Made by a program: the position numbers and the translations under genes. Under the pieces are notes generated by a model, which saw only the letters and a list, made by a program, of their open reading frames with translations, searched no databases and was not told the origin of the DNA. A stretch of 64,000 nucleotides of DNA, taken from the IMG/VR virus record IMGVR_UViG_3300049048_000052, positions 1 through 64,000 of that record; one strand, 5' to 3'. The number at the start of each line of letters is the position of its first letter. Position 1 is the first letter of the stretch. The DNA comes from a virus. Below are positions 9,158 to 16,632 of this stretch, in pieces.

Positions 9158-10486
9158 TTAGAATGTGCCGAACTGGATATCACCCAGTACGCCCAGTCTG
9201 GTGTTGATGTCATCAACAGTAGCAACGGTCATATGAGCAACACGGTAAGGATACTTCAGGTAAGGCATACCTGCATTCCCCATCTGCATGTACATACCAG
9301 GAGCCGCAGGGATCTGAGTTTGATCTTGGGTTCTAGTCCATAGACCAGGTGCTCCACCAGATTCTTCAGATACGCAGAACTGCGTTCTACCGATAGGCTC
9401 AGAACCACCATTAACATCAGTGGTAGCAACGAACACGACCTTGTTCTTAGGCCATACTCTCTTATAGATACCATCAACTGGATCTCTGTACATCGTTTCA
9501 ACGGTGTAGATAGGAATACCAGCAAGGGCAATAACGCCATCAGGACCGATACCGATGGCACCAACCATCATACGATCTAGGACATTACCATCAACCATGT
9601 AGCCGCCCCCACCAAGGCCAGCTTCATAGACTTTCTTATCACCAGTAACAGCACCCATCTTAGCAATCAGACCACCCGTTTGTAGTTTGATTTCATTGTT
9701 GGTAGCAATTACTTCTCTAAGTTCAGGGGACATATACATGCCAGTGATCTTAGCTTTGTTGGTCTCTTTAAACCAACGAGCGAACTTCTGTACACAACCT
9801 ACGATATCAGCATCAGGATCCGTCCAGGGAATACCTGCGGTGCTAGGTTGAGGTGTGTTGTAATCAATCAAACCTCTAAACAGGTTAGATTCATTTCTAC
9901 CTCTATAGCCACTGGTAACACCATAATGCCATACGTTATGTGCAGGGATGTTAGCAGCTACTCTTGCGGGAACGCCTGTTCTAGGATCCGTATATTGGAT
10001 ACCACCCAACAGCATCATAGCCCTGAATACGTCCCAGGTAAGATTGTGCTCACGCACCATGCCTTGGGTGATCATAGCGATCTGTTCTTGGGGAGACCAC
10101 TTATCGTTCAGGGTACCTGGTTTCAGTTTGGTGTTGATTTCACCATAGCTAATGAAGGTAGATCTACGAATGTAGAGGGGCTGAACGAAGAAGCTTCTGG
10201 TCGTACCATAGTTGTGACCAAGCACAACGTCAGGCTTACCCATTTCAACCAAGGGAAATATCGTATCTCCGGCTTGGAACTTCTGTTCGATCTTTACAAT
10301 CCTCTCAGAGATTTCTTCATCAGGGAAGAGCTCAGATAGAGGGGTTCTGCCTTCTAGGGGCATGAATGACTTAGCTAGCTCAGTGTAGATAGGCTCACCT
10401 GGGTTAGCATCATTAGATGTGGTTAACCAGGGGCTTACATAGCCACCGAAGTTAGGATTAGGAAGGTCGTTTAATAGTCCTGGCAT
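9158..10486 (-). CDS. Major capsid protein (HK97-like fold, GpE-type)
   Basis: The product has 442 residues, a usual size. It follows the protease-scaffold gene in the standard phage order. The central part (DVFRAMMLLGGIQYTDPRTG, about residues 148-170) and the N-terminal elements resemble the phage capsid protein E group, in which a conserved helix precedes a Gly-rich insert. It would assemble into the icosahedral shell after scaffold removal. It is bracketed by its own ribosome site and a strong terminator. Assignment rests on gene order, length and family resemblance. Confidence 0.8.
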   Translation of the reverse strand: MPGLLNDLPNPNFGGYVSPWLTTSNDANPGEPIYTELAKSFMPLEGRTPLSELFPDEEISERIVKIEQKFQAGDTIFPLVEMGKPDVVLGHNYGTTRSFFVQPLYIRRSTFISYGEINTKLKPGTLNDKWSPQEQIAMITQGMVREHNLTWDVFRAMMLLGGIQYTDPRTGVPARVAANIPAHNVWHYGVTSGYRGRNESNLFRGLIDYNTPQPSTAGIPWTDPDADIVGCVQKFARWFKETNKAKITGMYMSPELREVIATNNEIKLQTGGLIAKMGAVTGDKKVYEAGLGGGGYMVDGNVLDRMMVGAIGIGPDGVIALAGIPIYTVETMYRDPVDGIYKRVWPKNKVVFVATTDVNGGSEPIGRTQFCVSEESGGAPGLWTRTQDQTQIPAAPGMYMQMGNAGMPYLKYPYRVAHMTVATVDDINTRLGVLGDIQFGTF

Positions 10487-10524
10487 ATTTTATATCTCTT
10501 TGTATATTAGTAAATCAGCGAGTC

Positions 10525-11862
10525 TTACTTAACGACTCTCTTTTGAGCTTTCTCAGCATTCCTGCTTATAATCTCTTGGAGACCTGCAGTGACACTGTCA
10601 GTAGCAGCTCTACTGGAGGTCATGCCGAACTGTTGATTATAGGAGATAGCTTCACCCTTAACTAGGTCTACTACTAGATCTGCTAGAGCTTGCACTAGAT
10701 CAACACTGGACTCAGCACCTTCACTATTGGAAAGCTTAATAACAGTGTTAGATAGTTGGGCGGATTCCAGGGCAGTCTTAATCTGACTGAACTTCTGGAT
10801 CTGTACAGGGGCTACACCAGCTTCACTCATAGATCTGAATAAAGCGGTCTCGTTAGCCTTACTTACATTAGTAGAGAAAGCCTGAGCGACTACGTCATGC
10901 TCAGCTATCTTACTCTTTAAGGATTCCAACTCGGCGGTTAGAGTAGCAATAACAGACTGAGCACCCTCTAGCTTCTCTGCATATAGAGACTTTAGGGATT
11001 CAACTTGGTCCATTATAGCTTTCATTACTTCTGTCTGATTTGGTTCATTCATACTGGTTGTGACTGGTGTGGGGGTTTCTATTGCGGGTACCTGAGCGGT
11101 CTCGGCCTGTACAACGGAGGCTACTACTTCAGCTGGTGTTGCAGAGGCTTCAATAGTAGAAGATAGAGCTACCTCTACTTCTTCTACTTGAGGGGCTTCT
11201 GCTTCAACCACCGGAGACTCTACTACCTCTACTGGCTCAACTTCAGCAGGAGCTGCAGCCGTAGGCTCTAAGCCCTCAGTCACAGCATCTTTGTCTTCGT
11301 TTGGCATTTCTTCTAATTCCTGTTTAGGTGTTTCTATTACCGTTGCTGTAGATAAACTAATCACAAAAGGCACAACGTTTTGTGAGCAGTCCTCTACTGC
11401 GGTAGATAGGGCTTGGACTTTCTCACCAAAGGGTATAAAGGGGGCATTGGTAAGGGCTACCCTCAAGAAGGCAGTACCTCTAACCTCTCCTGTATCCTTG
11501 TCTTTGAAGTTACGTACAAATTCTCCACTGGAGTATTCATACTGTCCTTCACTTACCTTATGGTAGGTGTCGTCCTTAACCTCAAAGTCTCCATAAAGGG
11601 TATCACCCTCTACAAAGATATCTTTAGCATTACCTCTTTTACGATGAGAGTCCGTAGACTTGGGATCCTCATCTATATGACCATAAGTGATATAGGGTTC
11701 AAACCCTAACTTATTGTGCCGATGATTGTCAATAATAGTATTAAAGTCTGTGTCCGTAAATGAGACAGTACCATAGTGGTCATGGAACCAGGTACCTTTC
11801 TTAGCTAAGGGCACTCTAACTATATTACCCCCAATTAGCTGGGCACTGTTAGTATTATCCAT
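10525..11862 (-). CDS. Prohead protease fused to scaffold (Mu gpI-like)
   Basis: The 445-residue product has two parts. Residues 1-170 resemble the Mu I-protein protease family: GHID at 61-64, YSSGEF at 110-115 and ALTNAPFIPFGE at 136-147. The middle (about 190-270) is a Pro/Glu/Val-rich linker. The remainder is a scaffold with a predicted coiled coil around 280-340. In this family the protein nucleates the prohead, then cleaves itself and its scaffold part. An internal start that would make scaffold alone is possible (the Met at about residue 274, in TSMNEPNQTE), as in Mu gene Z. It sits directly before the capsid gene. Confidence 0.85.
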   Translation of the reverse strand: MDNTNSAQLIGGNIVRVPLAKKGTWFHDHYGTVSFTDTDFNTIIDNHRHNKLGFEPYITYGHIDEDPKSTDSHRKRGNAKDIFVEGDTLYGDFEVKDDTYHKVSEGQYEYSSGEFVRNFKDKDTGEVRGTAFLRVALTNAPFIPFGEKVQALSTAVEDCSQNVVPFVISLSTATVIETPKQELEEMPNEDKDAVTEGLEPTAAAPAEVEPVEVVESPVVEAEAPQVEEVEVALSSTIEASATPAEVVASVVQAETAQVPAIETPTPVTTSMNEPNQTEVMKAIMDQVESLKSLYAEKLEGAQSVIATLTAELESLKSKIAEHDVVAQAFSTNVSKANETALFRSMSEAGVAPVQIQKFSQIKTALESAQLSNTVIKLSNSEGAESSVDLVQALADLVVDLVKGEAISYNQQFGMTSSRAATDSVTAGLQEIISRNAEKAQKRVVK

Positions 11863-11865
11863 CTT

Positions 11866-11988
11866 TTAATAGCCGGTTAATCCGTACTTACCAGTATCCT
11901 TATTCTGCATTCTAAGGGGATAGGCTTTCATAGCTTTCTTAGTTGAAGATGCCTTGGGTTTGGCCCTTCTCTTAGACTTTACCTTCAT
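11866..11988 (-). CDS. Small basic protein (40 residues) ahead of the protease gene
   Basis: This reading frame starts MKVKSKRRAKPKASSTKK and ends GKYGLTGY. Its stop is three bases before the protease start, so the two would be coupled. About a third of residues are Lys or Arg, mostly in the first half, suggesting nucleic-acid contact or a short virion peptide. There is no strong Shine-Dalgarno before the ATG. It is supported by tight spacing and composition only. Confidence 0.45.
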   Translation of the reverse strand: MKVKSKRRAKPKASSTKKAMKAYPLRMQNKDTGKYGLTGY

Positions 11989-12117
11989 AGGTGTCTTAGG
12001 ATCTGATATTATTGAGTTCAAAATACAGCTTGCTGAGGCCTATAATGTAGGCTTTTTGCATACCTTTATTAGAGGGGTGGGCTGTATATACTTAGTGTAT
12101 CAGATGAAGGACTTAGC

Positions 12118-12693
12118 ATGATTCCATTAAATATAGGTAGAGACTCTAGAGGCTTACCAACATACCCTACTAGAGAGGGCACTAAACCAGAGGATAGGGC
12201 CAGAATAATAGAGGTTGTAAGACCTGACTTAGCTAGTTGCCTTGATATGGTTGGTATATCCAAGCAGGCTCATTGGAACGTTAAAGGTTATAACTTTATA
12301 GCAATACACAAACTATTTGATGAGATATATGACTATATTGCTGGCACCTCTGATGTATTGGCTGAGAGGATTACTGCATTAGGCGGTACTGCCCAAGGTG
12401 GTGCCCGTTTTGTGGTGGCTAATAGTTATATACCCATGTATCCCGATCAGGCTGTAGGATGCTGTGAACACCTAATGGCTATGGCGGATAGACTGGCTAT
12501 ACTCTCCAATACTATGGCCATGTCCATAGATAAACTAGATCAGATAGGATCAAAGGTTACTAGTAATATATATCAGGATATAGTCCATCAATTGGATAAG
12601 TATCTATGGTTCGTTGAGGCCCATATACAAGCTCCAGAACATAGTGAAGAAAGCTATGAATTGACTGATACTCTAAAATATGACCAGTCGTGA
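12118..12693 (+). CDS. dps: Dps-family ferritin-like protein with intact ferroxidase site
   Basis: The product has 191 residues with the Dps signature QAHWNVKGYNFIAIHKLFDE. The ligands H52, H64, D68, D79 and E83 have exactly the spacing of the Dps intersubunit ferroxidase centre. Dps forms a 12-subunit shell that oxidises and stores iron, consumes peroxide and often coats DNA. The N-terminal 35 residues are longer than usual and could supply DNA contact. AAGGA lies six bases before the ATG. It is the first gene of a plus-strand island set inside the minus-strand head module. Whether it protects phage DNA or the infected cell is unknown. Confidence 0.9.
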   Translation: MIPLNIGRDSRGLPTYPTREGTKPEDRARIIEVVRPDLASCLDMVGISKQAHWNVKGYNFIAIHKLFDEIYDYIAGTSDVLAERITALGGTAQGGARFVVANSYIPMYPDQAVGCCEHLMAMADRLAILSNTMAMSIDKLDQIGSKVTSNIYQDIVHQLDKYLWFVEAHIQAPEHSEESYELTDTLKYDQS

Positions 12694-12902
12694 ATAAGTC
12701 ACATTCAAGGAAGACATATCCAGCTAATAAAGCTGTACCAGTCGAGGAACTAGAGAAGTATAGGAAAGAGATATTCCGTAGGGATGGGGATACATATATA
12801 AAAACATCTCCTACTCCTGAAATACGTAAATGGATTAAGAAGTTTCATATACGTAAGTCAAGGAGATATTATAGGTATGAAGAAGCCCAAGCTGAATATT
12901 AA
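12690..12902 (+). CDS. Small basic protein of unknown function
   Basis: The 70-residue product begins at a GTG that overlaps the Dps stop (GTGA), a typical coupling arrangement. It is rich in Lys, Arg and Tyr, including the cluster KKFHIRKSRRYYRYEE, and ends in an acidic-aromatic tail. No family is recognised. The charge suggests nucleic-acid binding. Confidence 0.6.
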   Translation: MNKSHSRKTYPANKAVPVEELEKYRKEIFRRDGDTYIKTSPTPEIRKWIKKFHIRKSRRYYRYEEAQAEY

Positions 12903-12910
12903 GAAGCTCT

Positions 12911-13558
12911 ATGATTGAACTTAGTTGTTGTATATGTGGGGCAGCTTATAAAGTTAAACCATACAGAGCTAATAACTCAAAGACCTGTTCCAAGATATGT
13001 AGAGATAAATACCTAGGGCTTATATTTAAGGGTTCTGGTGGGCCCTCCTGGAAGGGAGGTAGTTCTAATCGAACTAAAGAGCATAAACGTTGGTCTGCTG
13101 CAGTAATAGAAAGGGACGGCCGCTGTATAGAATGTGGTGCTAATTCCTTATTACAGGCGCATCATGTAGAACATTTCTCTAAATCTATATCGGCTAGAAC
13201 CGATATTAATAATGGCATAACTGTTTGTGTGAGGTGCCACGCTGATAAACACCCCGAATTACCTCGTGCCTTTGTGTTAAGGGAGGGTGGTAAGTCTATC
13301 AAACTATGCCCTCGGTGTGGAAAGCAGTTTGTAGGTGCAAAGGCTAAACAAGTGTATTGCAGTATCAATTGTAGAAGGGAATCTACAAAGACTGGCCATC
13401 TTATAAGATGTGTTATATGTAATAAAGAAGTCTATAAACAAGCTAGGCACAAAGACTTAGGCAAATGTTGCTCTAGAGTCTGTGCTGGGCAATTAGGTAG
13501 GCTTATCAGATATGGCAAGGAAAAAGAAGGAACTGAACATATCCAAAGCGATCCGTAG
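12911..13558 (+). CDS. HNH endonuclease with multiple zinc knuckles
   Basis: The 215-residue product has an N-terminal Cys cluster (C6, C7, C26, C30). The HNH core follows: paired Cys C72/C75, H84-H85, an Asn at about 100 and CVRCH at 106-110 with H114. Two further Cys pairs follow (CPRCG and CVICN regions). The N-terminal GPSWKGG segment is a hallmark of phage HNH homing nucleases. It makes a metal-dependent DNA cut, and free-standing versions mobilise themselves and flanking genes. It overlaps the next gene by 47 nt. Its presence suggests how the island entered the head module. Confidence 0.88.
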   Translation: MIELSCCICGAAYKVKPYRANNSKTCSKICRDKYLGLIFKGSGGPSWKGGSSNRTKEHKRWSAAVIERDGRCIECGANSLLQAHHVEHFSKSISARTDINNGITVCVRCHADKHPELPRAFVLREGGKSIKLCPRCGKQFVGAKAKQVYCSINCRRESTKTGHLIRCVICNKEVYKQARHKDLGKCCSRVCAGQLGRLIRYGKEKEGTEHIQSDP

Positions 13559-13694
13559 GCCGGGGGCGCTAACTAGAAAGGCTAAGGCTGCTGGTATGTC
13601 TATATCAGAGTATGCCTCTAAACATAGAAAGGATAAAGGGTTGACAGGGCAACAAGCCAGATTCTACTTCACACTTAGAAAGATTAATAAATGA
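13512..13694 (+). CDS. Small Lys-rich DNA-binding-type protein
   Basis: The 60-residue product starts MARKKKELNISKAIRRPGALTRKAKAAG. The pattern 'K-A-I-x-R-P-G-A-L-x-x-K-A-K-x-A-G-x-S-x-x-x-Y-A' is one I associate with small conserved proteins in many large phages and viruses of unknown precise role. It overlaps the 3' end of the HNH gene. It has strong positive charge and probably two helices. Confidence 0.65.
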   Translation: MARKKKELNISKAIRRPGALTRKAKAAGMSISEYASKHRKDKGLTGQQARFYFTLRKINK

Positions 13695-13696
13695 CA

Positions 13697-13720
13697 TTAG
13701 GGGCGTAGGCCCCTTTACTT
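13697..13720 (+). terminator. Hairpin terminator inside the accessory island
   Basis: A GGGGC...GCCCC-type stem is followed by TTTACTTTT right after the 60-residue gene, separating it from the SWIM-finger gene. Confidence 0.6.
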
Positions 13721-13722
13721 TT

Positions 13723-14136
13723 ATGTATACCTTAGAAGAGTTTTTACTGTTAGATATAGTCAATAGGATAGAGTTGGCTAAGGTTATTAATATAGAGATA
13801 TTGGCTGATGATAAAAGCGAATTATATCTAACCTGGCAAGATAAGCAAGGTAAGGTATATAAGCATGCGATCAAAACTAAGATACTTGGTAATATCGTAC
13901 ATACCTTTGAGACATATGTAGCCACAGAGATGTTAAGACAGGGATATGTTCTAGTACCTATAGAGGGAGGCTTTGAGGTCTATGGAGGTACTGAGATATA
14001 TCAGGTTATGAAAGAAGAATGCACTTGCCCCTATTACATCTACAAGAGGAACAAGTGCATTCACTTGATATTTAAGGATTGGCATATGCAGTATAGACAG
14101 GAGGCCTCTGCATTAAAGAGGAAGTATCACGGCTAA
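13723..14136 (+). CDS. SWIM-type zinc-finger protein
   Basis: The product has 137 residues. Near the C terminus is CTCPYYIYKRNKCIHL, the CxC...CxH arrangement of SWIM fingers, which bind DNA or protein and occur in recombination and transposase-linked proteins. The first 90 residues are a mixed domain of unknown type. The gene overlaps the end of the convergent portal gene by 4 bp and is the last gene of the plus-strand island. The partner and process are unknown. Confidence 0.7.
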   Translation: MYTLEEFLLLDIVNRIELAKVINIEILADDKSELYLTWQDKQGKVYKHAIKTKILGNIVHTFETYVATEMLRQGYVLVPIEGGFEVYGGTEIYQVMKEECTCPYYIYKRNKCIHLIFKDWHMQYRQEASALKRKYHG

Positions 14137-15629
14137 GCAGTCTCTTTAGACTTAGTAGGCCTGGACTTAGACTTAGCTTTAGGGGCAGCACTAACTGGCT
14201 TAGCCGTAGCCGCCTCTTTGATCTTTTTAATATTGGCCTTATCTGCAGCTGTCATTTCCCTTTGAGGTGCAGAGATGATATCTCTATAGTATTGATAATC
14301 TACTTCCTCTTCTAGGTTGAGGCCACCAACTGCTTCTGCTTGGGTTAACACACCTGAGATAGTGGCGACATCAGAGTATCTAAAGGGCTTAGCCGTTATA
14401 GTACCTGAGTCATAAGCTGAGAAGTTATCTCTAGCATCAAAGTTATACTGAATAAGTTGAGCTACGCACTGCTCTAGGAATGAATTGATAACTACCTCAA
14501 AGATAGAGTCAACAAACATATGGAACAGTTCTACTTGTCTTTCAGAGGCGCCCCCAGTACCTAGTCCTTGACTACCATCCTTCATAATGAGGTTGGGTAT
14601 GCTCATACCTCTCATCATATTCTCATCGCACAACTCAATAGCCTGTTGGAATGAGTCAGCGAAGTTATTACCAGTGGTAAGTGCTTCTAGTTTAACCGGG
14701 TGGTCCTTATCTATCTGAGTGAATACAATACCTGTCTCACTCCTCATGTTCTCTAGCTCACGGGCGGCCATCTCGTGTAGAGTGAGATACCTAGTGGTAC
14801 CGTCTAGGTCCTGCATTATCTCATCTGTATTCTGAGGAGGTACTACAGCCCATATAAGAGGCGTACCATATCTATCTAGTGCTATGGCCATCATATCTCT
14901 GAAGGCCTCCTTGAATAGATGATACTTAAGGATGGGAACAAGCACAGAGGTACCGTAAGGGTTATTACCCTCACCACCCAATGAGCAATGGATAACTTTA
15001 GACTTGGGTAGTCTAACCATAGAACCTGTAAAGTTAGGACCTACAGGCCTCTCCTTTGTATAGTAAAGAGGCACAGGTACCCACACACCAGTCAAGTAAT
15101 TGGATGTAGGGATAGCCTCGCCATGGGTTAACCTACCATGTAGATTAAGTTTAAGATCTACTTGACTAGGATGATAACTAATAACGTCCTCTATCCATGT
15201 TTGGTCTATACCATTAGGTCCCTTCTTCTTACCCCATATAATCTCTTGTGTAGAGAAGCCTGACCAGAGACAGTTAACTGTGGCATCATATATCCACTTA
15301 CTAACTCCCTTTAGATTAGCCTGTACAAACTTAGTTATATTCTTATCTGTATGAGAATACTTACCGATCTTAGCTTTAACGGATAGGGCTATCTTACGTA
15401 TCCCATCAAAGATGATAGGCTCGCTGCGTCTAGCATTATCCCAAGCTGCTAACTGATAATAGTGGGGTTTAACTACTGGAGTGAAATATTCACCAGTAGA
15501 GTTATATGCTGTAGCACGTCCCATCTGTCCGAACTCTGCAGGCCTTTTTCTATAGAGGGCTGAGGTTCTTATTGGAGGGGACGTGCTAATGTCTGATGTC
15601 TTTCCCAGGGTTGGGTGTAGGTCTACCAT
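14133..15629 (-). CDS. Portal protein (Mu gp29-like, DUF935 type)
   Basis: The 498-residue product contains portal-family features: GNNPYGTSVLVPILKYHLFKEAFRDMM (about 229-255), followed by a stem-like helical region and a Gly-rich loop (SQGLGTGGASERQVELF, about 350-367). The C terminus is basic (PKAKSKSRPTKSKE). Portals form the dodecameric ring at one capsid vertex for DNA entry, exit and tail docking. Its ATG lies two bases after the stop of the frameshifted chaperone frame, implying coupled translation. The Mu-like protease downstream supports the same module lineage. Confidence 0.87.
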   Translation of the reverse strand: MVDLHPTLGKTSDISTSPPIRTSALYRKRPAEFGQMGRATAYNSTGEYFTPVVKPHYYQLAAWDNARRSEPIIFDGIRKIALSVKAKIGKYSHTDKNITKFVQANLKGVSKWIYDATVNCLWSGFSTQEIIWGKKKGPNGIDQTWIEDVISYHPSQVDLKLNLHGRLTHGEAIPTSNYLTGVWVPVPLYYTKERPVGPNFTGSMVRLPKSKVIHCSLGGEGNNPYGTSVLVPILKYHLFKEAFRDMMAIALDRYGTPLIWAVVPPQNTDEIMQDLDGTTRYLTLHEMAARELENMRSETGIVFTQIDKDHPVKLEALTTGNNFADSFQQAIELCDENMMRGMSIPNLIMKDGSQGLGTGGASERQVELFHMFVDSIFEVVINSFLEQCVAQLIQYNFDARDNFSAYDSGTITAKPFRYSDVATISGVLTQAEAVGGLNLEEEVDYQYYRDIISAPQREMTAADKANIKKIKEAATAKPVSAAPKAKSKSRPTKSKETA

Positions 15630-15631
15630 TT

Positions 15632-16452
15632 CTAGTACTGTGTGAAGGAAGGTCTAGGTGTACCAGCTAAGAGACTTTGGGCAGGCTTGAGTTCCTCTAT
15701 CTTTCTGTTCATGCCTTCCATGACCTCTTTCTGAGCATCGTTCTGATCCTTAACAAAGGAGTTGATAGCTTGGGTTAGTGCTTCCACCCAAAAGGGGTCC
15801 ATGCTTAAATAGTCCATACCTAAAGGTATATGAGACACATGTGCAGCCCTAACCCAATCGTCTAACCTTGCTTCCTCTCTAAGGTTGGTAGCAACACTCT
15901 CTACCCATTGTCTATATAAAAGAGGAAGATCAGGATCTATAGGTTGTTTAATAAATCTATAGTCAACGAACTCAGTTCTGTTCTCCCAATAGGAGATTAC
16001 ATCTCGGTAATATACAGGAGTGGCAGTCCTACCTTGTAGGAGAAATAAACAACTAGCTAGACACCAGTCCCTTAGTTCTGCACTTGCTTCCCAGATCTCT
16101 TCACTTGTGCAGGCCCGGTAGGTGTTTCTCCCATCATCAGCTTTTTTGCTGCTGCCTGTGCGGCTTCCTTAACCTTGTCATCAGGGAAGAAAGCAGACAT
16201 GAAGAACTCAATGAAGTATTGGGTGTCCGTGGTAGACCAATCAGCCATACGCATAATAGGTTCCATTTCCCAATCTCCAGGTACTGGTGCCCCATCAACT
16301 GCGACTAAAGCCTTAGCTGCCATTAGTTCCTCAATAGCATAACCTACTTCTCTTTGTACGGATCTGAATTCTTTAACAGCATTCATTCTATCCATAAAGG
16401 TAGGAGGCTGTACCGCAATGGTTCTACCGGAGGGTAAGGTAACTTCAAACAT
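15632..16452 (-). CDS. Tail assembly chaperone, long form made by -1 frameshifting
   Basis: The short frame starting at 16452 contains the slippery heptamer A AAA AAG at 16147-16141 in exact reading phase (GCA AAA AAG). Shifting by -1 there enters a frame that stays open for 169 codons to a stop at 15632-15634, giving a 273-residue fusion (104 + 169). The extension has no start codon of its own near the junction (first candidate is a GTG at 15838), yet reads as a normal protein. Its stop is 2 nt from the portal ATG. This is the G/GT scheme of phage tail chaperones, in which a minor long product recruits the tape-measure protein. Confidence 0.82.
16072..16452 (-). CDS. Tail assembly chaperone, short form
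   Basis: The product has 126 residues starting MFEVTLPSGRTIAVQPP, mainly helical after residue 20, ending in a Lys/Gln-rich tail. This is the unshifted product. By family precedent it is the abundant chaperone (lambda G-like), while the long form is rarer. It is the first gene of the minus-strand virion operon. No direct sequence family was recognised, so the naming depends on the frameshift architecture. Confidence 0.7.
   Translation of the reverse strand: MFEVTLPSGRTIAVQPPTFMDRMNAVKEFRSVQREVGYAIEELMAAKALVAVDGAPVPGDWEMEPIMRMADWSTTDTQYFIEFFMSAFFPDDKVKEAAQAAAKKLMMGETPTGPAQVKRSGKQVQN
16141..16147 (-). promoter_or_regulatory. Programmed -1 ribosomal frameshift site (A AAA AAG)
   Basis: This is the same heptamer that drives the E. 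coli dnaX frameshift, and it is in the correct phase of the short frame. An AAGGAAG purine-rich stretch lies upstream and could act as an internal Shine-Dalgarno stimulator. Confidence 0.82.
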
Positions 16453-16632
16453 AAATGTTAATCTGTAATGTTCTATATGATTAGTTTAGCCTGTTTGGCT
16501 ATTTATAAGCATAGACGTAAAGTGCTTATGTGAAAAGGGGGTAACTTAGGCATTAATAGTTATTAGCACACAATATAGAATGAAACTATTGTCTTAATGG
16601 TACAAAGAGCAGGATAAGAGGGGAAACCTACT
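16453..16632. promoter_or_regulatory. Divergent intergenic region between virion operon and giant gene
   Basis: These 180 bp separate the minus-strand chaperone-portal operon from the plus-strand giant gene, so promoters for both directions must lie here or nearby. It is AT-rich and includes a small AAGC...GCTT inverted repeat near 16510-16530 and TATAGAAT near 16575. I could not assign -35/-10 elements with confidence. Confidence 0.5.

Noticed and set aside
12036-12060. GCCTATAATGTAGGC followed by TTTTT as a plus-strand terminator
   Set aside because: No plus-strand gene ends here. It may be chance or belong to an antisense transcript.
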